The notes under the pieces are model-generated. The model was not told the origin of the DNA. It was given only the letters and a program-made list of their open reading frames with translations, and made no database searches. The position numbers and the translations under genes are program-made. A DNA stretch of 60,863 nucleotides from Bacillota bacterium (GTDB lineage: Bacteria > Bacillota > Clostridia > Tissierellales > Peptoniphilaceae): positions 1-60,863 of the forward strand of contig JAEZWM010000061.1 of the NCBI GenBank assembly GCA_023443025.1, given 5' to 3'. Positions 1-9,305 of this stretch are shown piece by piece (the stretch's first letter is position 1; every line of letters starts with the position of its first letter).

Positions 1-10
1 ACTCAGACTG

Positions 11-36
11 AAAGGACTCGTTAAAGAGTCCTTTTT
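11..36. terminator. Bidirectional rho-independent terminator
   Basis: A 9-bp perfect stem (AAAGGACTC / GAGTCCTTT) with a 6-nt loop is followed by a T run on the plus strand. It overlaps the stop codon of the minus-strand DUF1847 gene. The U tract is better for plus-strand transcription entering from the left than for the minus strand. Confidence 0.7.
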
Positions 37-674
37 CATTCTGACTTAAGGCGCTTACGAAAGTAACCGTCTTTGCAGTATAGTGCAACCACAGGATTAT
101 GTCCGGTTACCCTGTCTTTTACAACTAGTGTTGTGCATAGTGCTTCTGAATGTTTATAAAATAGCGAATCATGTCCGATGCATAGCCCTAAAACTATGTT
201 AAATTCAGTCTTTTCTTTATTAAGTATGAGTGCTTGTGCTACAGGATTACAAATTGCCTCGAACTCTCCCGGTCTTAGTTTCTTTTCATCGCTGACCCCT
301 ACTTCTAGTTTATCGATTCCTCCGGTTTTGCACATTGCGGAAATCAGCTCGATTCCATTGTCTTTGAAAATCTCATAAAGAAGTTTCGCTTCTTTCATAA
401 ATCCTTTACAAAAAGCAAGACCAACTCTTGTATATCCCATTTTAAGTATTAACTCAATAGTCTCCCTAACTCTGGGCCAATTACAGTATCCTTTACTCTC
501 AATTTCGGAGCTTACCTGATAAAATTTTGAATACTCTTCCGACATAATTATTTCATAGGCTTTGTCATAGATTTCTCTGTCCTCCATAGGACAAAATCCA
601 GGGAGATTCTCTCTATCTTCGGTACTGCATTTATGTGCTGAACATATATGGCAGCTACTCGGTCGTTCTTTCAC
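36..674 (-). CDS. DUF1847 domain-containing cysteine-rich protein
   Basis: A 212-residue protein of unknown function that I recognise as the DUF1847 family. The N-terminus has a CHIC...C...C cysteine cluster that looks metal-binding. The C-terminal half carries the family signature GLCIGHDSLF followed by TTLVVKDR and GHNPVVALY. The start is GTG at 672-674, preceded by a good GAGGTG ribosome site. It lies 14 nt downstream of the small membrane-protein gene on the same strand, so the two may be co-transcribed. Family members are typical of anaerobes; no reaction has been assigned that I know of. Confidence 0.85.
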   Translation of the reverse strand: MKERPSSCHICSAHKCSTEDRENLPGFCPMEDREIYDKAYEIIMSEEYSKFYQVSSEIESKGYCNWPRVRETIELILKMGYTRVGLAFCKGFMKEAKLLYEIFKDNGIELISAMCKTGGIDKLEVGVSDEKKLRPGEFEAICNPVAQALILNKEKTEFNIVLGLCIGHDSLFYKHSEALCTTLVVKDRVTGHNPVVALYCKDGYFRKRLKSE

Positions 675-688
675 AAAATCACCTCTAG

Positions 689-871
689 TTAATATTTAAA
701 GATGTAATAAATTACATATAACCATCCCAGTATACCATGAAAAATCGCCCAACCGATAGACTTCCATGCAGTGTAACTAATTATCATTGCCAGTACCGAT
801 CCAAAGGACACACCTTTATTGATTGTCTTTTTAATAATCTTAGTATTTGATTTTTGATCCATTTGTTTCAC
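689..871 (-). CDS. Small membrane protein (60 aa)
   Basis: I do not recognise this gene. The product is a basic N-terminus (about 18 residues, rich in K and N) followed by two short hydrophobic stretches, roughly residues 22-38 and 42-58, so it is probably a membrane hairpin. It has a clear ribosome site (GAGGTG) 6 nt before the ATG. It sits between the nfo terminator and the DUF1847 gene and may share a transcript with the latter. No function can be inferred. Confidence 0.6.
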   Translation of the reverse strand: MKQMDQKSNTKIIKKTINKGVSFGSVLAMIISYTAWKSIGWAIFHGILGWLYVIYYIFKY

Positions 872-913
872 CTCTTTTTAATGATACCCAGCTAATCTCA
901 TAGTAATCAGCAT

Positions 914-942
914 AAAAAAGGACAAACCTTTTGGTCTGTCCT
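914..942 (-). terminator. Terminator of nfo
   Basis: On the minus strand, just after the nfo stop codon, AGGACAGACC pairs with GGTTTGTCCT (one mismatch, 4-nt loop) and is followed by a run of Ts. Confidence 0.8.
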
Positions 943-946
943 CAAT

Positions 947-1780
947 TTATTTTACTTCAACTCTTTCTCTCATGAGTTTTATTTCAGTTTCATAGCCATC
1001 TAATTCGTTAGGAGTCTCCAGATTAAGAGGCTTCTCAATTAATGCCGGTTTAGTTATAAAGTCAACTATGGCTTCGATTCCAATATTTCCTTCGCCAAGT
1101 TTAGCATGTCTATCTTTTCTGGAGCCGAGTTCCGTCATGCTATCGTTTAGGTGTATTGCCTTTACATTGTTTATGCCAATTATCCTGTCAATCTCGGCTA
1201 TGACTTCATCAGGTTTTGCAACTATATCGTAACCTGCTGAGTACATATGACATGTGTCTATGCATATTCCGATATTATTTGATCCTACGCCGTCTATGAT
1301 ATCTTTAAGATGCTCAAATCGGTAACCAATTTCGGTGCCTTTCCCTGACATTCCTTCCAGTGCAATATTGGCATAGGGATTTATTTTTACAGCTTCTTTT
1401 AAGGCTAGAATAATATATTCAATACCTTTTTCCTCTCCCTGTCCAACATGTGACCCTGGGTGAAATACATAAATAGTATCCTCAGGAAGCATTGCTAGCC
1501 TTTTCATATCATCATTTAAAATCATCGAAGCAAATTCTCTTACATCCGGTTTATCTGAGCATAAGTTCATGGTATATGATCCATGAGCAAATAGAGGACC
1601 AAAACTATGTTCTTGCATAAGATCCCTTAATCCTTTAATATCCTCCGGATCGATGTCCTTTGCTCTGCCCCCTCTTGGATTTCTAGTAAAGAACTGAAAG
1701 GTATTTGCACCAATTGAATGTGCAGTCTGTGCTGCACTTTTAAAACCTTTAGTAATCGATAAGTGACAACCTATAATCAT
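947..1780 (-). CDS. nfo: Deoxyribonuclease IV (endonuclease IV, AP endonuclease)
   Basis: A 277-residue TIM-barrel zinc enzyme that cleaves the backbone 5' of abasic sites in base-excision repair in the cytoplasm. The N-terminus (IGCHLSITKGF), QFFTRNPR, VFHPGSH, LEGMSGKGTEIG, CIDTCHMYSAGYD, HLNDS and the ending NLETPNE are all family hallmarks and supply the His/Glu/Asp ligands of the trinuclear zinc site. The length matches the family. It is the last gene before a strong terminator and lies 18 nt after the ATP-NAD kinase-like gene on the same strand. Confidence 0.95.
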   Translation of the reverse strand: MIIGCHLSITKGFKSAAQTAHSIGANTFQFFTRNPRGGRAKDIDPEDIKGLRDLMQEHSFGPLFAHGSYTMNLCSDKPDVREFASMILNDDMKRLAMLPEDTIYVFHPGSHVGQGEEKGIEYIILALKEAVKINPYANIALEGMSGKGTEIGYRFEHLKDIIDGVGSNNIGICIDTCHMYSAGYDIVAKPDEVIAEIDRIIGINNVKAIHLNDSMTELGSRKDRHAKLGEGNIGIEAIVDFITKPALIEKPLNLETPNELDGYETEIKLMRERVEVK

Positions 1781-1798
1781 TTAAATTATCTTTCTCCT

Positions 1799-2929
1799 TT
1801 ATTCTTCTACGCTACCGTTTGAAGCTCTGTGAACCATGTATCTTCCATATCCGATTATAACTCTGTAATAACCTGAAAGCTTCTCATCACACTTGTCATC
1901 AAGAGTATAGATCAGCATGTCTCTATCACCAAGAGTTGCAAGCTTTCCGGCTGTCGAGACTATAATTATATCTTTTTTGTCTACTTTATTTAAAACTCTA
2001 CTTGAAAGCTGCTGGTTTCCTCTACCAAATATATAGCCCTGACCTCCCATAGGAGTTACAATTAGTTTAAATCTCTCATCACCGATTATATCCAGAATCT
2101 CATTTTCATTTACATCCTTTGCAACGAGCTTTTTGTTTTTGATAATATCTACACCAAGTATAGTATAATCAAGACCTAATTCTCTCATTATATACATCGT
2201 AGTTGTACCTGAACCGATTATATAAAAGATGTCATCTTCCATCTCATCTATCACATCAAGTGCGATGGATTCCTGTGCGTTCTCATCTGACTGAGGACTC
2301 TGGGATTTCATGTTCTGGAGATATATCTCATTGTAAGGAACTTTTAGGTAACCATAGACTCTAACCTCTACTCTATCTTCTCTGAATGCTTCTTCATCCA
2401 GATCGACGACCTCTTCATCCTTTAACGTCAACTGTGCTCCATCCAAATATTCGAACGCTAGTTGTCCTGCACTTTCGGGAGTATTTCCATACACAGGTGA
2501 GTGAATTTTAACACCTGCAGGTACACCGATAGCAGGTATCCTTGTTTCAATAGCGTTGAATATGTCCCTTGCCGTTCCATCTCCACCTACGAACAGTATA
2601 AGCTCAACACTTTCATTTTCAAATATCTTACATAACTCAGTCGTATCTACACTTGTAGTATCTCCACTTTCAGGTTTATAAACAACTTCATAGTTAAGTC
2701 CTATTTCACTTACTTCCTCTTCTCCCATGTTACCTTCTGAAACTAAAACTTTAATTTCGTCTTTAAGCGGAATTAGTTTCTCAAGTGCTTTTTTAGCTTT
2801 CAAAGGTGCCTCGGGTATGGACCCAAGCTCTCTGGCTTTTGCAAGTACATCCTTTCCATCAGTACCTTTTAGGCCTACTCTTCCTCCCATTCCTGCTATA
2901 GGATTTACAACAAGTCCTATCTTCTTCAT
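1799..2929 (-). CDS. ATP-NAD kinase family protein
   Basis: A 376-residue protein of the ATP-NAD kinase / AcoX-like family. The N-terminus (KKIGLVVNPIAGMGG) and the nucleotide-site motif FVGGDGTARDIF at about residues 114-125 are visible, followed by GVPAGVKIHS typical of the longer family branch rather than NadK itself. The C-terminal domain includes GSGTTTMYIMRELG and TPMGGQGYIFGRGN. It would be a cytoplasmic kinase acting on NAD or a related diphosphate; the exact substrate is not known for this branch. It is 4 nt from the upstream HAD gene, suggesting an operon rlmB/trmH-like - HAD - this gene - nfo. Confidence 0.85.
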   Translation of the reverse strand: MKKIGLVVNPIAGMGGRVGLKGTDGKDVLAKARELGSIPEAPLKAKKALEKLIPLKDEIKVLVSEGNMGEEEVSEIGLNYEVVYKPESGDTTSVDTTELCKIFENESVELILFVGGDGTARDIFNAIETRIPAIGVPAGVKIHSPVYGNTPESAGQLAFEYLDGAQLTLKDEEVVDLDEEAFREDRVEVRVYGYLKVPYNEIYLQNMKSQSPQSDENAQESIALDVIDEMEDDIFYIIGSGTTTMYIMRELGLDYTILGVDIIKNKKLVAKDVNENEILDIIGDERFKLIVTPMGGQGYIFGRGNQQLSSRVLNKVDKKDIIIVSTAGKLATLGDRDMLIYTLDDKCDEKLSGYYRVIIGYGRYMVHRASNGSVEE

Positions 2930-2933
2930 TTTA

Positions 2934-3587
2934 TCAATCCTCCAATAAAATTCTTAATAATTCATCAGTATTATCAACTAAATAATCCGGTTCAAGTGCA
3001 AGTAATTCCTCTCTTGATTTAAATCCCCAGCTGACTGCACAAGTACTGATGCCTGCATTTTTACCTGTAGCGATGTCCACGTCCGAGTCTCCAATCATTA
3101 TTGCATCTTCCTTAGTTACGGCAAAATCTTTTAATAGTATTTCAACGCATTCCGGATGAGGCTTTCTCATCAACGACTCCTTTTGACCAATAATCGCATC
3201 AAATATATTATCTCCAAAAAACTCAGTAACAGAGGAGACCGCTGCATTATGGGGTTTGTTAGTCAGTACTGCTAACTGCTTTCCACTTGCTTTTAATTTT
3301 TCAACAAGATCTGTGATCCCATCAAATACAACCGTATCTCCTATAGGGTTTTCATCATATCTTTTTAAAAATTCAGAGTACATATCATCAAATAAAGAGC
3401 TATCAATATTACGATATCTTGCTATACTCTTCATAAGTTCCCCTGCACCATTACCGATAAAACTTGTAAAAAGTTCTTTATCTATTGGTTTATAATTATA
3501 TTTTTCGATTACATAATTGCTGTTATCAGCGATTACAGAAAGGGTGTCAAGCAGAGTACCATCTAAATCAAAAATACATAACTTCAT
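2934..3587 (-). CDS. HAD-family hydrolase, phosphoglycolate-phosphatase-like
   Basis: A 217-residue haloacid-dehalogenase-superfamily phosphatase. It starts with the catalytic motif FDLDGTLLDT (residues 6-15), has motif II VLTNKPHN, the motif III lysine in KPHPE and motif IV GDSDVDIATG. The cap domain is alpha-helical (C1 type), as in Gph/PpaX. Substrate choice among small phosphoesters or pyrophosphate cannot be read from the sequence. It sits 1 nt downstream of the rRNA methyltransferase gene and 4 nt upstream of the ATP-NAD kinase-like gene. Confidence 0.88.
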   Translation of the reverse strand: MKLCIFDLDGTLLDTLSVIADNSNYVIEKYNYKPIDKELFTSFIGNGAGELMKSIARYRNIDSSLFDDMYSEFLKRYDENPIGDTVVFDGITDLVEKLKASGKQLAVLTNKPHNAAVSSVTEFFGDNIFDAIIGQKESLMRKPHPECVEILLKDFAVTKEDAIMIGDSDVDIATGKNAGISTCAVSWGFKSREELLALEPDYLVDNTDELLRILLED

Positions 3588-3588
3588 A

Positions 3589-4308
3589 TCATTCTCCCAA
3601 TTTATCTTTCATAAACCAAAACATCCCTATGCCTGCTGCCATAGTTAAATTTAGTGAATCGATCATTTTGCTCTGGGGTATAAAGATTGGATTTCCAATT
3701 TCCTCATAGTACTTTGGCAGTCCACTGCCTTCATTTCCGAAAATTAAAGAAAATTTCCCACTAGGCACAACCTCTGTAAGCACCTTTGGTTTTTTCAATG
3801 ACAGCATAAATGGATACAGCTGTCTATCACTGAATCTATGAGAATAATCATCGATGGTATCAAAGAATTCTATCCTTACTTTAAAAAAAGCTCCCATAGA
3901 AGCACGAATCACGGCAGGATTAAAAATATCACATGACTCTGATATTATAGCCAAATCTAAAATGCTAAATCCGACCATGGTCCTAATTATTGTACCTAAG
4001 TTTCCCATATTCATAGGACTATGAAGCACGATATGATTGCCGGGCAAAATAGGTTCCATTATTTTTTCAAACACAGCAACTACAAAAACATTTCCTTTGC
4101 TGGATATTCTGTTTATGGTTTTATCATCTATACTATAATTTATACCCTTAGTTTCAAGTCTATTGACAAGAACTTCCGTATCAGAATACTTACTTGAGAT
4201 AAGAACCTCTTTTATAATTTTAGGTTTCGACTCTATAAGCTCTATGACCGGAAAAGCTCCAAATACATAAGAATATGAATCATCTTTTTTATAAGTTCTA
4301 TATTTCAC
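3589..4308 (-). CDS. TrmH/SpoU-family RNA 2'-O-methyltransferase
   Basis: A 239-residue SPOUT methyltransferase predicted to methylate a ribose 2'-OH on rRNA or tRNA with S-adenosylmethionine. Three SPOUT motifs are clear: NMGNLGTIIRT (motif 1), LIFGNEGSGLP (motif 2) and SLNLTMAAGIGMFWF (motif 3, forming the knot). The N-terminal ~100 residues form the usual RNA-binding domain. The target nucleotide cannot be assigned. It is the first gene of the minus-strand run to nfo and is divergent from the YwaF-like gene. Confidence 0.85.
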   Translation of the reverse strand: MKYRTYKKDDSYSYVFGAFPVIELIESKPKIIKEVLISSKYSDTEVLVNRLETKGINYSIDDKTINRISSKGNVFVVAVFEKIMEPILPGNHIVLHSPMNMGNLGTIIRTMVGFSILDLAIISESCDIFNPAVIRASMGAFFKVRIEFFDTIDDYSHRFSDRQLYPFMLSLKKPKVLTEVVPSGKFSLIFGNEGSGLPKYYEEIGNPIFIPQSKMIDSLNLTMAAGIGMFWFMKDKLGE

Positions 4309-4384
4309 ACTTATCCCTACTTTTCATTTAAAATTCAATATCATACATGTTATAATAGTATAAATCATATTAAAAGGAGTTTTT

Positions 4385-5122
4385 ATGAGACATTTTTTTA
4401 GAACAAATCCCGATGGTTATGTTTTTAAACTATTTACCCCTATTCATATAGCAGCTCTTGTAACTCTCGTACTCGGCTTAGTATTTATCTTTCTCCTTTT
4501 TAAAAAAGGAAGCAAGATTTTAAAGCCACTTGCGAAAGTTCTATTTGTAGCACTTTTAATTGAGCAATTCCTACTATATTTTTGGTACTTTTTCTTGATG
4601 GGTTTTGATCCTGTCCAGGCACTTCCTCTTTACAGTTGTAGGATTGCCATGCTTTCAATAATACTTGCTGTGATAATAAAGTCTGATTCACTGCTCCTTT
4701 TTGGTGGCTATCTTGGTTTTCCGGGTGGTATACTTGCACTAATCTCACCTGTACTCGATAGCTTTAGCTTTCCGCATTTGACTAATTTCACTTACTTTTT
4801 AGGTCATCTACTTTTATGCTGGCTTTGTTTTATTATCCTTATTGAAAAGACCGGTACAAAAACACAATTATTAAAAGTCTTAATTTATACAATTGTATTT
4901 TTTATTATAACATACTTTGTAGATATTAATTATGGAGCCAACTATTCTTATATGTTATGGGCACCGGTTTTTACAAGTCAATTTGCCAAGCTAAGTCACG
5001 AATTATATATTTTCGTACTGCTTTCTATCTATGCGATAATACTCTTTTTAACGCATATAGGTTTTAAATCTTTGCGAAACTACTTGTTAAAGATAAAATC
5101 AAATATTAACATAGTCTTTTGA
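4385..5122 (+). CDS. YwaF/TIGR02206-type integral membrane protein
   Basis: A 245-residue membrane protein with about seven hydrophobic segments. It matches the YwaF-like family (TIGR02206): an N-terminal FTPIHI segment before the first helix, aromatic residues in the YFWYFF segment, LPLYSCRIAML, a GFPGGILALISP loop, a histidine-containing SFPHLTNFTYFLGHLLL helix and the VDINYGANYSYML motif. No biochemical function is known to me. It reads head-on to the leftward replication fork and is followed after 54 nt by the DUF554 gene. Confidence 0.75.
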   Translation: MRHFFRTNPDGYVFKLFTPIHIAALVTLVLGLVFIFLLFKKGSKILKPLAKVLFVALLIEQFLLYFWYFFLMGFDPVQALPLYSCRIAMLSIILAVIIKSDSLLLFGGYLGFPGGILALISPVLDSFSFPHLTNFTYFLGHLLLCWLCFIILIEKTGTKTQLLKVLIYTIVFFIITYFVDINYGANYSYMLWAPVFTSQFAKLSHELYIFVLLSIYAIILFLTHIGFKSLRNYLLKIKSNINIVF

Positions 5123-5176
5123 CAAAATAAGGCGATGATGTATAATTAAATGAAGTATATTTAATAAGGAGCCATT

Positions 5177-5854
5177 ATGTTTGCAATTCTAATCAATGCA
5201 CTTGCAGTATGTGCAGGCGGCATCATCGGTATAACATTAAGAAACCATATATCACAAGTATATATCACTTCCATCTTCTCTATTATGGGAGTCCTTACCA
5301 TAGTAATGGGACTACAAGGTGTAATTCCTTCGGATCATATGATTTTTATTATGGTGGCTCTTTTTTTGGGTTCTATCGTCGGTGTGTTTCTAAATATCAG
5401 CGGTAAACTTGAATCCATATCAAAAAAATACTCTAGAGAAGGCGTGGATGCTAACTTTATAGGTGGTGCAATAACAATATTTTTAATTCAATGCACAGGG
5501 GCTCTCGCTATCATAGGCCCTATGAAAGCCGGTCTACAAGGTGATTACAGCATAATATACTTTAAGGCAATACTAGATGGTGCATCAGGAATCATTTTTG
5601 CCAGTATTTATGGTAAAAGTATTTTCCCGGCTGCATTGCTACTACTTATTTATCAAGGAAGTATTTTCTTGTTGTCCAATATCATCGAACCGGTGTTGAC
5701 AGAAGTAGTTATTGAACAGATCACACAGATTGGATCTGTCCTGCTAGTGGCACTGGGTATTGAAATGCTGGAACTCAAAAAAATGAATGTAGTAAACTAC
5801 ATACCGGCACTACTTATTCCAATTATTTATTCATTAATTATAGGTTTATTTTAA
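5177..5854 (+). CDS. DUF554 membrane protein (YdfK/YqgA family)
   Basis: A 225-residue polytopic membrane protein with six to seven hydrophobic helices. It is recognised as the DUF554 family by its N-terminus (NALAVCAGGIIG), the small-residue-rich VALFLGSIVGVFLNI helix, the FLIQCTGALAIIGPMKAGLQGD motif region and the KAILDGASGIIFASIYG segment. The function is unknown; family members are suggested to be transporters. An AAGGAG ribosome site precedes the ATG. It ends just before a bidirectional terminator shared with apbE. Confidence 0.85.
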   Translation: MFAILINALAVCAGGIIGITLRNHISQVYITSIFSIMGVLTIVMGLQGVIPSDHMIFIMVALFLGSIVGVFLNISGKLESISKKYSREGVDANFIGGAITIFLIQCTGALAIIGPMKAGLQGDYSIIYFKAILDGASGIIFASIYGKSIFPAALLLLIYQGSIFLLSNIIEPVLTEVVIEQITQIGSVLLVALGIEMLELKKMNVVNYIPALLIPIIYSLIIGLF

Positions 5855-5858
5855 AACA

Positions 5859-5893
5859 AAAACTCCCCTTCAAATTGAAAGGGAGTTTTCTAT
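5859..5893. terminator. Bidirectional terminator between DUF554 gene and apbE
   Basis: AAAACTCCCC...GGGAGTTTT forms a 15-bp interrupted inverted repeat with A runs on one side and T runs on the other. It serves the convergent genes on either side. Confidence 0.8.
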
Positions 5894-5896
5894 TCT

Positions 5897-7015
5897 TTAT
5901 TTATCCTGGCTACTTGCACCTTGACTTCTCATTGATTTAAGAAGTCCTTCAGTTGCCTCTATTGAATTATCGTTCATTATCCATAGTGCCTCTGCACCTT
6001 TATATGATTCTATAAGCTTTTTACTATCTTCAAATGGCATTAAGTATGCTGCCGTGGATAAAAAGTCTGCCATTCCACTATCCTCAACGACTACTGATAC
6101 GGATCTAAAATACGTCATCGGCATCAACTCTTCTGGATCGATTAAATGATGATAGTTTTTGCCATCCACTTCGTAATACCTTTGATAATCTCCACTGGTT
6201 ACAACGGACATATCGTGTACATATAGAACTTCTATGGTTTGCTCATCAGACTTACCTAGTGCATTATCAGGGTTTTGAATCCCAATACCCCAGTATTCCC
6301 TAAGGCCGTCTTGTGGTTTTCCAATGGTTCTAACATTACCACCGGCACTAATAATTCCCGATTCCAAACCTTCAGCCATAAGCTTTTTAGCAATCAGTTC
6401 AGTAGCATAACCTTTTGCAACAGCACCTAAGTCCAGAGACATTTCAGGATCGGTAAGCTCAACCGTATTATTCTTTTTATTAATCTTTACATTTCCTATA
6501 TCCATGTGCCCCGCAGCAGTTTGTAATTCATCTAATGCCGGGATTTTTGCATCCTGAGGGTTTTCGAGTCCTTTCTCTCTATAGTCATGCCAGATCTTAA
6601 GTACGGAACCCATAGCTATATTGGTTTTATTGCTTACTTTTTTATTGTTTTCTATTGAAAACTCAATTAGATTAATCAAATCCGGATCCACTTCTATAGG
6701 ACCTTTGCCTGCATTGTCGTTTACGGTTTTGATATTGTTGATGTCTTTGTAATCATTATAGTTATCATAGAGTTTATGAAGTCTTTGATACTCGTTCACT
6801 AAAATATCCTTGTAGACATCAAAGTCCTCTTGTGATTTTTGATAAGACACGAATTTTATTATAGTGTCAAATGTATCGAAAAAAGTATGTTCAAACTTCT
6901 CAACCGCCTCACCTTTTGAATCAACTGCAGCTCCAGATTCCTTTTTATCTTTGGAACCTGTGCACGCTGTTAAGATTAGCGATAAGGATAGTAGAACTAT
7001 TAATAGTTTTTTCAT
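5897..7015 (-). CDS. apbE: ApbE-type FAD:protein FMN transferase (lipoprotein)
   Basis: A 372-residue lipoprotein that cleaves FAD and attaches FMN covalently to a threonine of extracytoplasmic proteins. The start is placed at 7015 because AGGAGG lies 6 nt before this ATG; a further upstream in-frame start has no ribosome site. The signal peptide ends in the lipobox LTAC (Cys18). ApbE features visible are FDTIIKFVSY near the N-terminus, DLGAVAKGYATE, SAGGNVRTIGKP and TSGDYQRYYEVDG followed by HHLIDPE. A possible substrate, the duplicated lipoprotein at 11080-12255, lies 4 kb away. The gene stands alone between terminator and nagA. Confidence 0.92.
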   Translation of the reverse strand: MKKLLIVLLSLSLILTACTGSKDKKESGAAVDSKGEAVEKFEHTFFDTFDTIIKFVSYQKSQEDFDVYKDILVNEYQRLHKLYDNYNDYKDINNIKTVNDNAGKGPIEVDPDLINLIEFSIENNKKVSNKTNIAMGSVLKIWHDYREKGLENPQDAKIPALDELQTAAGHMDIGNVKINKKNNTVELTDPEMSLDLGAVAKGYATELIAKKLMAEGLESGIISAGGNVRTIGKPQDGLREYWGIGIQNPDNALGKSDEQTIEVLYVHDMSVVTSGDYQRYYEVDGKNYHHLIDPEELMPMTYFRSVSVVVEDSGMADFLSTAAYLMPFEDSKKLIESYKGAEALWIMNDNSIEATEGLLKSMRSQGASSQDK

Positions 7016-7084
7016 GCATTCCTCCTGACTTAACCTCATTAAATGATAACAGATTATATTAATACTTTCAATCTTTCACTTTAA

Positions 7085-8239
7085 TCATGCTTTAAATAAA
7101 GGATTTTCATATTTTAATACACCATTCACATAAGTCCTAAAAAGGTTTAAAGCTTTATCCATTACTATGATATCAGCATCTCTACCCTTTTCAAGAGTTC
7201 CAATTTCATCTTCCAGACCCAGTGATTTAGCAGGTACATAACTTGCCATCTTAACAGCCTCATGAATAGTTGCGGCTCCCCATTCTACTACATTTCTAAC
7301 ACCATCGTTTAAGTTTAGTACGGATCCCGCTAGTGAGCCTGACTCAAGCCTTGCCTGTCCTTCAGCTACCTTAACTTCATATTCTCCAAGCATGTACTGA
7401 CCTTCTTTCATTCCTCCTGCCATCATGCAGTCAGTAATAAGTGCAATCTTTTCTCTACCCTTGATATCCATAAGGATTTGAGCTGAAACAGGATGAACAT
7501 GATGTCCATCGCATATGAGTTCAGAGTATGCCTCTTTTAAATGCATAGCCGCACCTACCATTCCGGGTTCTCTGTGGTGAAGTCCGCTCATGCCATTATA
7601 AGTATGGACAAATATATTTGCACCTGCTTCTACAGATGCTCTTGCCATATCGTAGCTTGCGTCACTATGACCCAGAGCCACATATATGTTCATCTTTCTC
7701 ATTTCTTTTATAAAATCTACGGAATTTTCATATTCAGGTGCAATTGCCACCTTTTTGATTAGTCCTCCGGAGAGTTCTTGTAATTCTTTAATTCTTTCTA
7801 CTGATGGAGCTGTCATATAGTTAGCATTTTGTGCACCTTTATATTTTTCAGTAAAGAAAGGTCCTTCTAAAAATATCCCTTTTAACTTTGCACCTGAGAT
7901 GCTTTCAGACTGTTTTTTTACCAGACTTACAGCTGTATCAAGGTCATTTTTTGCAGAGGTTAATGTAGTTGCTAAAAAAGAAGTCACTCCCATTTTAACG
8001 ATGCTATTTGAAATCTCAAGAAGAGAATTTTCTTTAAGATCCATGACATCATAGCCACCATAACCATGTATATGGGTATCAAATAGACCCGGAGCAATAA
8101 CCATGCCGGATAAATCCTCATAATGACCTTCGTATTCATTTGTGATTTCTTCAATTTTTCCGTCATTAATAATTATATATGCATCTTTGAGAATTGAATT
8201 TCTCAAAAACAAATCACCTTTTAATACTAATTTTTCCAT
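7085..8239 (-). CDS. nagA: N-acetylglucosamine-6-phosphate deacetylase
   Basis: A 384-residue amidohydrolase-fold enzyme that deacetylates GlcNAc-6-P to glucosamine-6-P in amino-sugar and cell-wall recycling. Metal-site motifs are FDTHIHGYGGYD (HxH), LEGPFF (metal Glu), ALGHSDAS and HTYNGMSGLHHREPG, with the catalytic Asp in ITDCMMAGG. DGHHVHP lies in the substrate loop. I prefer the second ATG (8239) because GAGGAG is 7 nt before it and overlaps the first ATG (8245). No nagB or PTS gene is adjacent, so it is an isolated copy. Confidence 0.95.
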   Translation of the reverse strand: MEKLVLKGDLFLRNSILKDAYIIINDGKIEEITNEYEGHYEDLSGMVIAPGLFDTHIHGYGGYDVMDLKENSLLEISNSIVKMGVTSFLATTLTSAKNDLDTAVSLVKKQSESISGAKLKGIFLEGPFFTEKYKGAQNANYMTAPSVERIKELQELSGGLIKKVAIAPEYENSVDFIKEMRKMNIYVALGHSDASYDMARASVEAGANIFVHTYNGMSGLHHREPGMVGAAMHLKEAYSELICDGHHVHPVSAQILMDIKGREKIALITDCMMAGGMKEGQYMLGEYEVKVAEGQARLESGSLAGSVLNLNDGVRNVVEWGAATIHEAVKMASYVPAKSLGLEDEIGTLEKGRDADIIVMDKALNLFRTYVNGVLKYENPLFKA

Positions 8240-8400
8240 ATTCATTCTCCTCTATAATTAGTTACTCTTAATATATCTTAAAGCATTAATATTTGCAATA
8301 TTTCCGTGTATCATTTTTATACATATGATAATTGTTAAGGTTTTCATATTTAGGGGTAAATTAATAATAACGAACAAATAATTATAAGAGGAGTGAGGAT

Positions 8401-9267
8401 ATGAAAAAATACCTAGTACCAACTGATGGATCATCTAACTCTGAAGAAGCTATAAAAACCGCTGTATCGCTAGCTAAGAAATCGGGAGGATCAATAACTC
8501 TATTATCCGTCCTTGATTCTGATTCATTTATGACCGGCTCTCAAGTAAATGTATCTATTTCAGAAGTAATGGATAAAAACAAAAAGGCTTTTGATGAGCT
8601 AAACACCAAGTATATAGATAAGTATTCCGATCCTGCATTTGAATTTAAAACTATTGTAAAAACCGGAAATGTAGCTAACGAGATTATTGAAGAATCCGAA
8701 AATGGTTATGATTTAATAGTAATAGGAAGTAGAGGACTTTCTGCAATTAGTAGAACTTTCCTTGGATCGGTTTCTAACAAGGTAGTAAACAGTGCTCACG
8801 CTTCGACATTGGTAGTTAAGGAGTATAACGAAAATGACTTTTCAAAGATTCTAATTCCTGTAGATGGCTCGAAAAACTCAAAAAGAGCTATGTATATCGC
8901 TGCAGAGATTGGAAGGCTGTTTAACAGTGAGCTTACACTTCTTAATGTAGTATCAAAGCTTCAGGTTCCTGAAATTAGGGGGGTGGATTTTGGAATTCTA
9001 AAAGACTACTATCCGGTGCTTTCGAAGAATTCAGAATACCTACTCGCGGAAGCTGCTAAGAAGATAGAAGACTATCCTTTCAATATCAAGCTTGAATCAA
9101 AAGTAGGAAGTATTGCCGATACTATCAATGATGTAGCAGAAGAAGGTGACTACGACATCATCGCACTCGGATCAAGAGGACTTGGTAAGATTTCAAGAGC
9201 TTTTATAGGTTCCGTTTCAAACGCAGTACTACATCACACGAAAAGATCTGTATTGATAGTTAGATAG
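8401..9267 (+). CDS. Tandem universal stress protein (two UspA domains)
   Basis: A 288-residue cytoplasmic protein made of two UspA domains, about residues 1-142 and 149-288. Each begins with the beta-strand/loop (YLVPTDGS; ILIPVDGS) and ends with the ATP-binding signature G-x2-G-x9-G-S (GSRGLSAISRTFLGS and GSRGLGKISRAFIGS). Both halves therefore should bind ATP. It is a single-gene unit, divergent from nagA, with a GAGGAGTGAGG ribosome site and a strong terminator behind it. It reads head-on to replication. Confidence 0.93.
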   Translation: MKKYLVPTDGSSNSEEAIKTAVSLAKKSGGSITLLSVLDSDSFMTGSQVNVSISEVMDKNKKAFDELNTKYIDKYSDPAFEFKTIVKTGNVANEIIEESENGYDLIVIGSRGLSAISRTFLGSVSNKVVNSAHASTLVVKEYNENDFSKILIPVDGSKNSKRAMYIAAEIGRLFNSELTLLNVVSKLQVPEIRGVDFGILKDYYPVLSKNSEYLLAEAAKKIEDYPFNIKLESKVGSIADTINDVAEEGDYDIIALGSRGLGKISRAFIGSVSNAVLHHTKRSVLIVR

Positions 9268-9275
9268 TAAAACCA

Positions 9276-9304
9276 AAAATCCAGCCTCCGGGCTGGATTT
9301 TTTT
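9276..9304. terminator. Terminator of usp gene
   Basis: AAAATCCAGCC / GGCTGGATTTT stem with a 4-nt loop followed by a T run. It is symmetrical enough to serve the convergent cls gene as well. Confidence 0.88.
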
Positions 9305-9305
9305 A